Assembly (NCBI RefSeq): GCF_018918205.1
Contig: NZ_JAHLQB010000082.1
Location: forward strand, 1 to 54,125
Direction of reading: 5' to 3'
DNA: 54,125 nt
Source: Lachnoclostridium sp. MSJ-17
Lineage (GTDB): Bacteria; Bacillota; Clostridia; Oscillospirales; Acutalibacteraceae
Shown here: positions 9,601-16,487 of the stretch, piece after piece
Numbering within the stretch: the first letter of the stretch is position 1
Layout: each line of letters begins with the position of its first letter
Notes under the pieces: generated by a model
Seen by the model: the letters and a program-made list of their open reading frames with translations, nothing else
Database searches by the model: none
Told to the model about the DNA's origin: nothing
Made by a program: the position numbers and the translations under genes

Positions 9601-11254
9601 TTGAATTTGTTGCAGATTTAACAAGGATTTTTATTTTGTTTTCTTCTGCAATTGCAAATTTAGAAAACCTCGCGAAATAATCACCGGAAGGACCGGTAAC
9701 GGAATAATCCTGAGAGGTGCTACGCAGCGTGCCTCCTTCTGCCGCGTCATACCAACCGACGAACTTATAGCCGGCAGCCGGTCTTGCGCAGAAGTTGACC
9801 GTGGTGGTCTCCAGAACAGGATCGCCGCTGTCAATGGTGTGCTTCATCTCGTCTGACTCAGAGTTATACTGCTCACCGACGGAAACATAGCCAGAATCCT
9901 CATCGCTATCGTCTGTTATGCCGTAAGTAATCTTATGGCTGGGTAACGGAGTGGCGGTCGCCGTAACGGTAACAGCCGCCGCAGGCATGGTGAAGCTGAG
10001 TGTTTGTGCACCATTGGTCGCATACGTTTCAGTCGCAACAGCGGCACCGCCTGCTGTCGGCGTTACCGTAATGGCTGTGATCTTATAAAGTGAACCGGGC
10101 GTCGCGGTGACGGTGACCGGCGTTCCGTATGCTACCGCAGTGTTGTCATCCTGATCGGTCGACAGGGTATAACCCGTACCGTCTGTCAGCGTTACCGCGT
10201 AGGTGTCCAACGCGAATACCGCGGTGACTGTCGCTGTGCCGTAAACAGTCGCGGTGGTACTCGCGGAAGTCTGGTTTGCATATTGCAGATTTTCGTTGCT
10301 GACCCAATTTACAAAGTGGTAGTTGGTGCTTGGAGTTGCCACAAGGTCAACAGTGGCAGTTCCGTCGGCGGGAAGATCCGTCACGGATGATTTTCCGTCA
10401 ACCGTCACGGTACCGCCTGTCTGCGTTCCCCTGGTAACGGTGCAGGTGTTGGGCGTGACCCAAACCTTTTTCGAGCTTGTATCAAACCATATTCTGACGG
10501 TTTGACCCGCAAAGTTGCTTTCCAAGCCAAAGTAGTTACTTGACCAGCCTTCGGTTGCCTCAACGCCGTTTGCCTGGGAATTATGGCTCGAGGTCAGCTG
10601 CGTGCTTGAAGCCGGCTTGTAATGCTTATTACCGTTTGTGTTATAAATTCTGAAACGATCGTTGCCCGAGCTCGGAACCGTGTGAACCGCGTAATAATAG
10701 TGTGTTGCGGAATCTTCTGTCAGGGCAGTAAGGTCGGTTGAAGCGGTCGTCCATGACCAGCCGCCAAACTTATCGCCGTACAGATACCAAGCATCGGTAC
10801 CTGTCGCTCCGGTACCCGTTACGGTGACTTTTGAACCGGATGAGTAAGAAACCGTAACCGTATCGGCGACTGACAGCGAGAAACGGTATGCCTGCTTGCT
10901 GTCAAAGCTCTGCGTTCCCTTACTGGACACGGAAAGTCCATCGAAATCCGCACCGGTCAGCCACACTGAACCCGAGCTAATATCCGTCCTCGATGTGCTG
11001 ATCGCTATATAGTAGTTCTTGCCCTTAGATGCGGAAAAGCTCTGAGGAGAAGCTCCCAGACAGGTATAATTGCTACTGCTGCTGCCACCGTTATCAGACA
11101 CCCAAATATAATACTTTGTCGCGCCGACTTCTTCGCCGTCAACCCTAGCCGCGTCTGTACCGATCAAGCCGACTGCTATACATGAAACGAGCATGCAAAC
11201 CGACAGCAAAACCGACACAACCGAACGATAGTGACGTTTTATCTTCGTTTTCAT
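3668..11254 (-). CDS. Giant secreted multidomain adhesin with B-repeats and fibro-slime domain
   Basis: A 2528-residue exported surface protein. A signal peptide occupies residues 1-36 (hydrophobic VVSVLLSVCMLVSCIAVGL). A beta-rich module (about 45-265) precedes several divergent InlB B-repeats (about 270-530, 740-820 and 930-1025), with phrases such as YHFVNWV and YKFVGWYD. A carbohydrate-binding-like module follows (about 1030-1130, starting YFNNYYSKYPMVSAYAWYG). The fibro-slime/PA14-like domain is at about 1350-1575 and carries FSGDDDLWVFIDGHLVLDLG. The C-terminal half holds Ig-like modules. No LPXTG motif, dockerin or terminal membrane anchor is seen, so how it is held at the cell is unclear. 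GGAGGT stands 8 bases before the ATG. The two AraC genes just upstream probably control it. Confidence 0.85.
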   Translation of the reverse strand: MKTKIKRHYRSVVSVLLSVCMLVSCIAVGLIGTDAARVDGEEVGATKYYIWVSDNGGSSSSNYTCLGASPQSFSASKGKNYYIAISTSRTDISSGSVWLTGADFDGLSVSSKGTQSFDSKQAYRFSLSVADTVTVSYSSGSKVTVTGTGATGTDAWYLYGDKFGGWSWTTASTDLTALTEDSATHYYYAVHTVPSSGNDRFRIYNTNGNKHYKPASSTQLTSSHNSQANGVEATEGWSSNYFGLESNFAGQTVRIWFDTSSKKVWVTPNTCTVTRGTQTGGTVTVDGKSSVTDLPADGTATVDLVATPSTNYHFVNWVSNENLQYANQTSASTTATVYGTATVTAVFALDTYAVTLTDGTGYTLSTDQDDNTAVAYGTPVTVTATPGSLYKITAITVTPTAGGAAVATETYATNGAQTLSFTMPAAAVTVTATATPLPSHKITYGITDDSDEDSGYVSVGEQYNSESDEMKHTIDSGDPVLETTTVNFCARPAAGYKFVGWYDAAEGGTLRSTSQDYSVTGPSGDYFARFSKFAIAEENKIKILVKSATNSKQSYAYGGVTDTGTNITKTDANAITYNGDTYYLVEYTYTGSTATSFISRDSSSWNYQSKAQTGMVKGKVYVVTWDGTGKYNDQSETATEVDYTKFKVYYPIKYYVNNPDEGAASVHSEMFVEAGTSNTATFNHTPDDTDTTKVKRTSEGFNGTNYTDDVTKDSTSTRTMPASYPEGGLSFTVEFIEKDKYAVTFDTNDATKGTVTAKVGDVAIASGDLVYEDQEVEFTATPVTGKYFNMWSGDASGTTTPTTLTVDSAAINVIGKFRDPGYKLYINSGGGKYHTMVEIAGGLYMCTQKQKKSNWFQIYRESDSNYSQKQATINGYGRDKAKTIASDQWSSTSNWSTKALALNDDSPFSSTDDANIIFDPATGDVWAIKDAEIKSVTLNDVDHGTATVSYGGVTIDEGETIEDILVGESVSINVLPEIVNKTPYTIDTVTGTYDTSSTATITGGGNARTMTMPAGDTTVSITMKTAPPRTVYFNNYYSKYPMVSAYAWYGTPDQTEKTLEPLGIWSGQTMTKLDNTNTWSVQVPEGTPYIIFVGKGGNTNSSDTVGGVAYYHITIPWENTNPMYTAGSNQASPTTNGTWKNYKARNNEHAVYNGSTITSSVYSSIKATFYDYYVDNELDGSDGTKNWISGIKDYNSTGPVRADYSTGNGNDFKWNPYKTFNKALSDHATDFGVTYPLYIGNLNLVSKDGGTLSIDKCNPVGTGETKESEIISGYTNWSTTTLANNSGYLSDGSTGVTAVTGLTGKTLAGDNIHYYQAGAENDNGAVMAYFDEDFLSGENTQGETLAEILRSESFPMHIHNKTYDGTEYQYYEYDSTDGNDNAFITKNATTNKYEIDYYAKAASGNKFVKSANDKFGFFPFDYAQASNSGGLAKDLGFGMKLEIPFTINEGGLIKTVANGGTNVEDNHQKFKFSGDDDLWVFIDGHLVLDLGGDHSATTGEIDFADMEATGDRTESIANGTGGAVLTPNTTSFGTDGGTTWFDKTKPNVIHTMTIYYMERGMFSSNLQFGFSFHPVPNLLTVDKKVRTNYVNSGFFETTTANTAKNSSSTAYKNDQGADITQFEHTYQADYVSTDLGVTVPSGETLKTEQFTINQSSDGIHTGNTGITYAIGSSDYTPTLGNGNSFSYQLYNDQGANFIQQYDGGQKITVSEGIPEDSLYHYYKYGDTLPDGTTFENPFSYTNIAQLDANGKEKSLGHDYVGEIDGKETFRVTMPSGTGGMDDIRVRARFTNQMKTHDLTLVKNVNDSNPNESFTFVVKFKFGNYDFQPYKLYCVVDGQNQQMNENGEITVRHGHSVIIPKVPENAIVEVSEKISGSSDYAFNDITITGAETCGSVLNGKQFRMGTTDATATVRNTKSELEITHFLHPDSAGTATCTVSAKVKNGGNTVESYPASGTANDITIDPTYIKNDSNYTLEITLTTTGITDPYVFSEFYEQIYSAMNVLNDSSGTGLDLDATVTVNKSTPTAPTATISFAISKLFDSTTKGQKVSVMPFYSKLEYKYKYDFTYKFTTRKLIKDGKMSNDTLWGDQSYRSTGSFTNEEVKTYLDLTGDNPVFKADKSAEFLAAKSPYETNFMEDLTWTFTGQTISYDPETFTFSCEDLTAGQDLDTTIHVSFMMPFEYTLDTSTPNKYTFAVTKENDTDKEVYKDYDDVTTVRQTINMDFLDWFSLNDVHNQSEMTEDKQPELLKVPDVLYNEAINPDQKRTFRYWEYYTENADGDPGVCYQKSYSSTLNQAIYQNTILKPVYSEEKEMSAQEQKEVMSDKTASITFLGTTRDQWNYGGGGDANGLWGNSKFGDRIFTDFMLSFEYEGKQINTIINSNFNTGLIIETLDVGDITDLEDDWVDTYQSKNGDGTEAARTKIKATTEDTAGTATAGSYMVSFVNKSKLDPRNGIEYYYGIANVSSTTNRGNDTYTKATTRRNFGYRAYSFIKYGTGDSAEVIISNPVYFTIYDIATITDGSRQAKAS

Positions 11255-11313
11255 TTGTTTTTACCTCCATTTCTTTTATATATAAGAAATTTTATATACT
11301 TATTTATATAAAC

Positions 11314-11329
11314 AAATTCCTGAGAATTT
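11314..11329. promoter_or_regulatory. Inverted repeat in the adhesin leader
   Basis: AAATTC-CTGA-GAATTT is a perfect 6-bp inverted repeat within the 87-base AT-rich gap between the AraC-like gene and the adhesin gene. Its size and position suit an operator or activator site. No convincing -35/-10 pair was found here, so the adhesin may be read from the regulators' promoter. Confidence 0.4.
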
Positions 11330-11341
11330 GATAGATGGGAA

Positions 11342-12208
11342 TCATGCCGTTCTGACCAACGGCATATTTGCTGTACTTTGCTGCTCCCGACGGGCTCTCT
11401 TGATCGCCGTCGGGCTTGCGCCGTAGTACTTGTTGCACGCCTTTGAGAAGAAGTTGTAATGACAGAAGCCGTTCTTCAACGCCGCTTCGCCCACGGGAAT
11501 ATCGTAGGTGAGGTAATCCTCCAACGCATGCTCGGCACGCACGAAGTTGAGATAATCCGTGAAGCGCTTGCCTGTCAGCTGCTTGAAATAATTTGTGATT
11601 TGATTCGGGCTGTAATGAAGCAGCTCCGCCAACTCCGAAATCATGATTTTGCGGCGGAAATTGACTTCGATGTAATTCTTCACCGCGATCGCGTCACTTT
11701 CAAGACTTCGCCGCTTGTCATACACAACGGGCGGCTTCTCTCTGCGGCACCGTGTCAGCAGCAGGCGCAGCATTCTTAAAAGTACGGAATACTTTTTCAA
11801 TGCGCTGTACTCGTCAAAGGTGTTTTGCTCGATCGCCAGCAGCTTTTGCATGAGAAACTGCATTTCTCGCCGCTCCTGCGAGCCTTCCTCCAAAACATAA
11901 TCAAAGCTTTCAAATGAATTGAAAAATGATTTGACAAATACATAGGAAAAATGCACAGTGAGCGTCCGCGCTTTTTTGCTCTCGAGCGAATGAACCGTAT
12001 TGGAGCCGATTACAACAACGTCGCCTGTCGTGAATTCGTGCTCCTGATAGTCGATCGTGGCTTGCAGCTTACCGCTGTCAACATAAATCAGCTCAATTTC
12101 ATTGTGACGGTGCGGCTCACCTGATTCTTCGTCGATCGGCCCGTCCCTCAACCTGATTCGGGCAGGGAGATTCTTGTCATATCTGATTGTTTGCTGTACA
12201 ATACTCAT
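11342..12208 (-). CDS. AraC-family transcriptional regulator (downstream copy)
   Basis: A 288-residue regulator. The N-terminal cupin-type sensing domain (about 1-100) contains PHRHNEIELIYV, typical of AraC sensing domains. The C-terminal double helix-turn-helix (about 185-280) contains ISELAELLHYSPNQITNYFK and the second-helix region GFCHYNFFSKACNKYYGASP. It directly abuts the preceding AraC gene (TAA then ATG) and lies 87 bases upstream of the adhesin gene on the same strand, so adhesin control is the likely job. The ligand is not predictable. Confidence 0.88.
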   Translation of the reverse strand: MSIVQQTIRYDKNLPARIRLRDGPIDEESGEPHRHNEIELIYVDSGKLQATIDYQEHEFTTGDVVVIGSNTVHSLESKKARTLTVHFSYVFVKSFFNSFESFDYVLEEGSQERREMQFLMQKLLAIEQNTFDEYSALKKYSVLLRMLRLLLTRCRREKPPVVYDKRRSLESDAIAVKNYIEVNFRRKIMISELAELLHYSPNQITNYFKQLTGKRFTDYLNFVRAEHALEDYLTYDIPVGEAALKNGFCHYNFFSKACNKYYGASPTAIKRARREQQSTANMPLVRTA

Positions 12209-13045
12209 TTATTTCACCTCCCGTTTTTGCTTTAATAATTGAAAAGGCGTAATGCCGTATACTCTTTTACACTTTGCGATAAATGTGCGTTTGCTGGGAA
12301 ATCCGCCCGCCTTGGCAGCGTCCTCAATAGACATGTGTTGATTCTCCAGCGCATCCATAGCGTGCTTCAAGCGGACTTTCATCAGATAGTCCGTAAACAA
12401 CACTCCGGTTGACTCCTTAAAAATTGCTCCAAAATGCACCGGATTGACTCCGAGCGACTTAGCCAAGGATTTCTCTATTATTTCCTCACGATAATTCCGC
12501 TCAATGTACTCTATTGCTAATTTGACATGACGCGATTGAATATTACTGTTTTCTTTCAAAGCGTTCGGATTTTCATGCCTGCACTGAACTAAAAGCACAT
12601 GCATAATCTCCGTAATCAGGGAAAATTGCCGTAAAACCGGTAACTCATTCTCATTCACGGTTTTGGATAACTGCCAGAGATAATTATGTATTTCCTCCTC
12701 CGCGCCGCTGCCGGCGACAACCTCAAATATCGAATGATATAATCCGCTGTCGAATTGCTGCGCAAATTCATAAGAAATATCGAGAATCAGGCATTTTGCA
12801 CTTTCGGCAGTCATGCTGTGATTTTCTGCTGAGTTAATCAGCAAAAAGCTGTCCGAAGCAAGTGAGCGGAACGCACCATTAACATTGATACTCAAATTCC
12901 CCTCCAACACATAAATCAATTCTATTTCCTTGTGCCAGTGTATGGGGATATTGATATTACCTTGCTTTTCTTCAATCCGAGCGGGAAGATTGTCTTTATA
13001 CCGAATTAACTCGAATTCACTGTCCAAAACATCTTCCTCTCCCAT
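12209..13045 (-). CDS. AraC-family transcriptional regulator (upstream copy)
   Basis: A 278-residue AraC regulator of the same architecture as its neighbour. The cupin domain contains IPIHWHKEIELIYVLEGNLS. The DNA-binding domain contains IEKSLAKSLGVNPVHFGAIF and the second helix GGFPSKRTFIAKCKRVYGIT. The two genes look like diverged duplicates: both carry LPARI and HxHKEIELIYV-type segments at the same positions. They may act as a pair or respond to different sugars. Its only clear promoter (13092-13120) lies within the segment bracketed by the 14-bp inverted repeats around the recombinase gene. Confidence 0.88.
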   Translation of the reverse strand: MGEEDVLDSEFELIRYKDNLPARIEEKQGNINIPIHWHKEIELIYVLEGNLSINVNGAFRSLASDSFLLINSAENHSMTAESAKCLILDISYEFAQQFDSGLYHSIFEVVAGSGAEEEIHNYLWQLSKTVNENELPVLRQFSLITEIMHVLLVQCRHENPNALKENSNIQSRHVKLAIEYIERNYREEIIEKSLAKSLGVNPVHFGAIFKESTGVLFTDYLMKVRLKHAMDALENQHMSIEDAAKAGGFPSKRTFIAKCKRVYGITPFQLLKQKREVK

Positions 13046-13066
13046 TCAAAAAGCGCAAATTCTTCA

Positions 13067-13080
13067 CAGAGTATACTCCT
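13067..13080 (+). repeat. Left 14-bp inverted repeat flanking the recombinase
   Basis: CAGAGTATACTCCT is the exact reverse complement of 14466-14479. The centre GAGTATACTC is itself a palindrome, and the flanking CA/CT set the orientation. It lies between the start codon of the upstream AraC gene and that gene's promoter. Confidence 0.75.
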
Positions 13081-13091
13081 ATTCGATAAAT

Positions 13092-13120
13092 AGTATACCA
13101 TAAGTTCAGTTATTATTCAA
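13092..13120 (-). promoter_or_regulatory. Promoter of the AraC pair
   Basis: On the minus strand: TTGAAT (13120-13115), 17 bases, TATACT (13097-13092). Transcription would start near 13085 and run through the left 14-bp repeat into the two regulator genes. Confidence 0.75.
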
Positions 13121-13230
13121 TATTTTTTGCAAAAGTTTTTATTGATAATTTAGAACAATAAACCGGAATCGCTAATGATTATTCTGCCGGAGAACTATTT
13201 CAAGAAATTTATTCTGAACTGAAAGTGTAT

Positions 13231-13236
13231 TATAAT
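13231..13236 (+). promoter_or_regulatory. -10 element of the recombinase promoter
   Basis: A consensus TATAAT 45 bases before the recombinase start codon. The -35 region (TTTATT/TTATTC near 13208-13214) is poor, so the promoter is tentative. Confidence 0.45.
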
Positions 13237-13280
13237 ATCTATCGCCGTCAAATACATTGTCAAGTACACAGGAGGAATCT

Positions 13281-14378
13281 ATGTCAAGAAAAGGCGAAAA
13301 CATATATAAAAGAAAGGACGGACGCTGGGAAGGGCGTTACAAAAAGGGTGTTGCGGAAAACGGGCGGACGTGTTACGGTTCGTGCTACGGCAAGACTTAT
13401 CGGGAGGTTAAAGAGAAGCTTGAAAAATGCAAGCGGCAAATACCGAAGGGCTCGAGTAATAAGCTGTTTGGTACATACTGCGATGAATGGCTTGTTGTCA
13501 ATCAAAACAATGTTAAGGAATCAACATTTGTAAAATACTCAACCGCGATCAAAAACCATATCAAGCCGTTTTTCGGCGGATATCAGCCTGAAATGATTAC
13601 AACAGAGCTGACGGCAGAGTTTGTTAATCATTTAATAGAAGTCAAAATCTTATCTACGAAAACAGTTAAGGATTTGACGGTGCTGCTGAAATCAATCTTG
13701 AAATATGTTGCGAGTAGCAGAAAAATAGATTTGATTGAGATTGCCACGCCTAAATACACAGCAAAGCAAATCCGGGTTTTGTCGAAAGAGGAACAGCAGC
13801 GATTTATTGGATATCTGTCGGCAGATTTGGATTCTCCGAAATTTGGTGTGCTATTCGCATTGATGACAGGTCTGCGTCTTGGCGAGGTCTGCGCATTGAG
13901 AGTTAAGGATATTTCCTTGAAAGAAAAAACCGTGACGGTTCGGGAAACGATGCAGAGAATAAAGAATCTGGATAACGATGGCAGAAAAACAAAAATCGTG
14001 TTCACCAAACCGAAGAGCAGCACCTCTGCGCGTGTGGTGCCTTTGACCAATATGGCATACGAATTGTGCAAGGAAAGACTAAGAAAATATGCAATGAATG
14101 CGTTTTTGCTGACAGGCAGTGAAACCAAAACCATCGAGCCGCGCGTAATGCAGTACCACATAAAAAAATACAGTGCAGCGTGCGGCATTGAGGACATGCA
14201 CTTTCATGTGTTAAGACATACATTTGCGACGAGATGTGTAGAGGTAGGATTTGAAATCAAATCGCTAAGCGAGGTTTTAGGGCACTCCACACCGAGAATT
14301 ACACTGGAACGGTATGTTCACTCGTCGCTCGAATTCAAAAGACAAAATATGACAAAGCTGGAAGCTATCGGATTATAG
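13281..14378 (+). CDS. Tyrosine recombinase (phage-integrase family)
   Basis: A 365-residue site-specific recombinase. The N-terminal AP2-like arm-binding domain contains RKDGRWEGRY. A SAM-like core-binding domain follows (about 65-150). The catalytic domain has Arg in ALMTGLRLGE, His and Arg in HVLRHTFATR, His in LGHSTP and Tyr in LERYVH, so all key residues are present. The ATG at 13281 follows AGGAGG by 5 bases; an in-frame TTG 24 bases earlier has no ribosome site. It may be the integrase of the mobilizable element to its left, or it may act on the inverted repeats that bracket it. No excisionase gene was found. Confidence 0.92.
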   Translation: MSRKGENIYKRKDGRWEGRYKKGVAENGRTCYGSCYGKTYREVKEKLEKCKRQIPKGSSNKLFGTYCDEWLVVNQNNVKESTFVKYSTAIKNHIKPFFGGYQPEMITTELTAEFVNHLIEVKILSTKTVKDLTVLLKSILKYVASSRKIDLIEIATPKYTAKQIRVLSKEEQQRFIGYLSADLDSPKFGVLFALMTGLRLGEVCALRVKDISLKEKTVTVRETMQRIKNLDNDGRKTKIVFTKPKSSTSARVVPLTNMAYELCKERLRKYAMNAFLLTGSETKTIEPRVMQYHIKKYSAACGIEDMHFHVLRHTFATRCVEVGFEIKSLSEVLGHSTPRITLERYVHSSLEFKRQNMTKLEAIGL

Positions 14379-14392
14379 CTTTCAGTTTTTTT
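14361..14392 (+). terminator. Terminator of the recombinase gene
   Basis: AAGCTAT (14362-14368) pairs with ATAGCTT (14375-14381), followed by TCAG and a T run. The stem overlaps the stop codon of the recombinase gene. Confidence 0.75.
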
Positions 14393-14465
14393 ACGCCGTC
14401 AAAAAAGTGGTCACATTTTCTTGAAAAGCCGCATAAACACTGAGGAAACAAGCGATATCTCATAA

Positions 14466-14479
14466 AGGAGTATACTCTG
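14466..14479 (+). repeat. Right 14-bp inverted repeat flanking the recombinase
   Basis: AGGAGTATACTCTG, the exact reverse complement of 13067-13080. It lies 88 bases past the recombinase stop. After one mismatch the match resumes for two more bases on the outer side. Confidence 0.75.
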
Positions 14480-14499
14480 CGACAGTAATTTGTACAGTG

Positions 14500-14528
14500 A
14501 CTGCGTTTGCAGTTGCTTTTTTTATTTT
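14500..14528 (+). terminator. Rho-independent terminator
   Basis: ACTGC-GTTT-GCAGT followed by TGC and a seven-base T run, on the plus strand. It is just past the right inverted repeat and would stop read-through from the island. Confidence 0.7.
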
Positions 14529-14594
14529 GTTATTGCTATCCGAAGAACAACTCCGCGCTCCTTCTGCTCAAAAAGTTGAATCAAAAATAAAAAA

Positions 14595-14630
14595 GGAATG
14601 ACTTCGCTTTGTGGAAATCATTCCGTTTTT
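14595..14630. terminator. Bidirectional terminator-like hairpin
   Basis: GGAATGA (14595-14601) pairs with TCATTCC (14618-14624), flanked by an A run on the left and a T run on the right, so it can work in either direction. The 323 bases between the recombinase and rlmD hold only this, its neighbouring hairpins and the right repeat; no gene is seen. Confidence 0.7.
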
Positions 14631-14641
14631 CAATAATATAT

Positions 14642-14681
14642 AACAAATCGCTGTGAACTGTTCATCTCACAGTGATTTGTT
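14642..14681. terminator. Long-stem terminator-like hairpin after rlmD
   Basis: A 15-base stem with one G-T pair: 14642-14656 (AACAAATCGCTGTGA) with 14667-14681 (TCACAGTGATTTGTT). It lies 21 bases past the rlmD stop on the minus strand. The T tract is part of the stem, so its strength is uncertain. Confidence 0.55.
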
Positions 14682-14701
14682 TTCCTATTCAATTCATAAT
14701 C

Positions 14702-16336
14702 TTATATCATACCAAAATGCTCCAGCGCAGCGCGGATAGCATTTTCCTTATCTTTCGGGCATTGCGAGCTATGCGGATTCTCTTTGTGAGAGTGATTATA
14801 ATTCTCACGTTCTATGATTCCACACTTGCGTTTTACCTGTGAGATATAGAGAGTTGAAACCTTGAAGCCGTATTCTTTCAGCACATAATCCTTGATTTCC
14901 TGATAGGTTGCCTTTGACTCAGCGGAAGTGATGTCCAGCTCATCCAAAGAAAGATCGACCTCTATTTTATCATCGGGCATTTTTCTGGACAAAAGAACAA
15001 CCGTCTCAACATGAGCTGTTCTCGGGAACATATCGCAGGGCGTTACCTCTCTTGTAACATAGCCGCGCTCTGCAAAATACTTCAAATCGCGCGCGAGAGT
15101 CGCGGGGTCGCAGGAAACATAAACCACACGGTCGGGGTTCATTTTGGCGACTGTTCCGACAAGCTCCTCGCCGCAGCCCTTCCTCGGCGGATCGAGAATA
15201 ACAACGTCGGGCGATACTCCCTCCTGTCTGAGCTGTTCAGCCGCTGCAGGCGCGTCGGCACAGATAAACCTCGCGTTCTTTACTCCGTTGCGTTCGGCGT
15301 TTTTCTCCGCGTCGCACACGGCGTCGGGAATGATTTCAACGCCTGTCAGGGTTTTGCAGCCGTCAGCCATAGTCAATCCTATCGTGCCGGTGCCGCAGTA
15401 GAGGTCGAGAAGATTTTCTCTTCCGCTGAGGTTCGCGTATTCCAAAGCCTTGGTGTAAAGCTTCTCAGCCTGAGATCGGTTGACCTGCCAGAACGAGAAC
15501 GGAGAAATGCAAAACCGCTTGCCGCAGAGCTCGTCCTCAATAACGCCCTCTCCATAGGCAACCCGGTTTTTGCTGCCGAGGATCACGTTGGTTTTTTCTC
15601 TGTTAGAATTAAAAACAACGGTTTTCAGGTTTGGAAGCGCTTCGCGGAGATTTTTGATAAGTATATCCTCATTTTTCAGTCCGTTGCCGTTGACGACATA
15701 GCAGACCATCAGCTCGCCTGTTATTTCGGCACAGCGGAGATAGAGATGCCGCAGTCTGCCCTTGCCTGTACTCTCGTCGTACACGGAAACGCCGTACCTG
15801 TCTATGAACTCACGTGTGATCCTTATCACCTCGCCGAACTGTTCAGGCTGGAGTGCGCAGTCGGCACAGTCGACGATTCTGTGGCTGTGAAAAGAGTAAA
15901 AGCCGATTTGAACCTTGCCGTTTCTGTCCCTGCCGACGGGAAGCTGCGCCTTGTTGCGGTAGCGGTCTGTCCTTTCACAGGCTATTATCGGCTTTATTTC
16001 AGTATTTATTCCGCCTATGCGCTCAACAGCGTCACGCACCTTCTGCTCCTTGATACGGCATTCCTCGCTGTAGCTGACATGACGCCATACGCAGCCGCCG
16101 CATTTTGAAAAATTCGGGCAGTCGGGCTCGATTCTCGCGGGTGATGGAGTGAGTATTTCCTCGAGCTTACCGAAGGCGTAAGTCTTTTTTACCTTCAATA
16201 TTTTCACGCTCAGCTCGTCGCCTGTCGCGGACATCGGCACGAACACCGCCATGCCGTCGGAAGTATGTCCGACTCCGCTTCCCTCGGCGGTCGTTGAGGT
16301 TATTTTGAGCTGTACCAAATCGTTCTTTTTCAACAT
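14702..16336 (-). CDS. rlmD: 23S rRNA (uracil-5-)-methyltransferase, RlmD/RumA family
   Basis: A 544-residue enzyme that makes 5-methyluridine in 23S rRNA with S-adenosylmethionine. An N-terminal TRAM domain (about 1-60) is followed by an iron-sulfur cysteine set (CPNFSKCGGC near 73 and a fourth Cys near 160). The methyltransferase domain shows DLYCGTGTIGL, ILDPPRKGC and the catalytic Cys in YVSCDPATLARDL. About 90 extra C-terminal residues (ESKATYQEIKDYVL, QVKRKCGIIERENY, CPKDKENAI) form the extension seen in many clostridial members. Start at ATG 16336 with AAAGGA upstream. It is transcribed divergently from murC. Confidence 0.92.
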   Translation of the reverse strand: MLKKNDLVQLKITSTTAEGSGVGHTSDGMAVFVPMSATGDELSVKILKVKKTYAFGKLEEILTPSPARIEPDCPNFSKCGGCVWRHVSYSEECRIKEQKVRDAVERIGGINTEIKPIIACERTDRYRNKAQLPVGRDRNGKVQIGFYSFHSHRIVDCADCALQPEQFGEVIRITREFIDRYGVSVYDESTGKGRLRHLYLRCAEITGELMVCYVVNGNGLKNEDILIKNLREALPNLKTVVFNSNREKTNVILGSKNRVAYGEGVIEDELCGKRFCISPFSFWQVNRSQAEKLYTKALEYANLSGRENLLDLYCGTGTIGLTMADGCKTLTGVEIIPDAVCDAEKNAERNGVKNARFICADAPAAAEQLRQEGVSPDVVILDPPRKGCGEELVGTVAKMNPDRVVYVSCDPATLARDLKYFAERGYVTREVTPCDMFPRTAHVETVVLLSRKMPDDKIEVDLSLDELDITSAESKATYQEIKDYVLKEYGFKVSTLYISQVKRKCGIIERENYNHSHKENPHSSQCPKDKENAIRAALEHFGMI

Positions 16337-16487
16337 AGGCGGTTTTCCTTTATCAATAGTATACTATATTCTAACATCGCGCGGCGGTTTTGGCAACCGA
16401 TTTGATGAAATTTGCATTTGGGACTTTATTTTTCGCGTTTTTCGCCTTATAATAAGAGTAGCTAATATAGATATGGGAGTGTTTGGT
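16337..16487. promoter_or_regulatory. Divergent rlmD/murC promoter region
   Basis: A TATAAT at 16448-16453 on the plus strand lies 34 bases before the murC ATG; its -35 (TTTATT at 16425) is weak. On the minus strand TATACT (16363-16358) lies 21 bases before rlmD, with no good -35. Confidence 0.5.

Noticed and set aside
13067-14479. The 14-bp repeats as attL/attR of the mobilizable element
   Set aside because: They are inverted, not direct, and enclose only the recombinase, whereas attachment sites should flank the whole element in direct orientation.
15011-16108. Long open frame opposite rlmD
   Set aside because: It is fully antisense to a gene with clear RlmD motifs, and its protein has no recognisable family.
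16251-16487. Upstream extension of the murC frame
   Set aside because: It runs into rlmD on the other strand; the MurC family begins at MNYDELLNHIKRIHFIG, with its own ribosome site.
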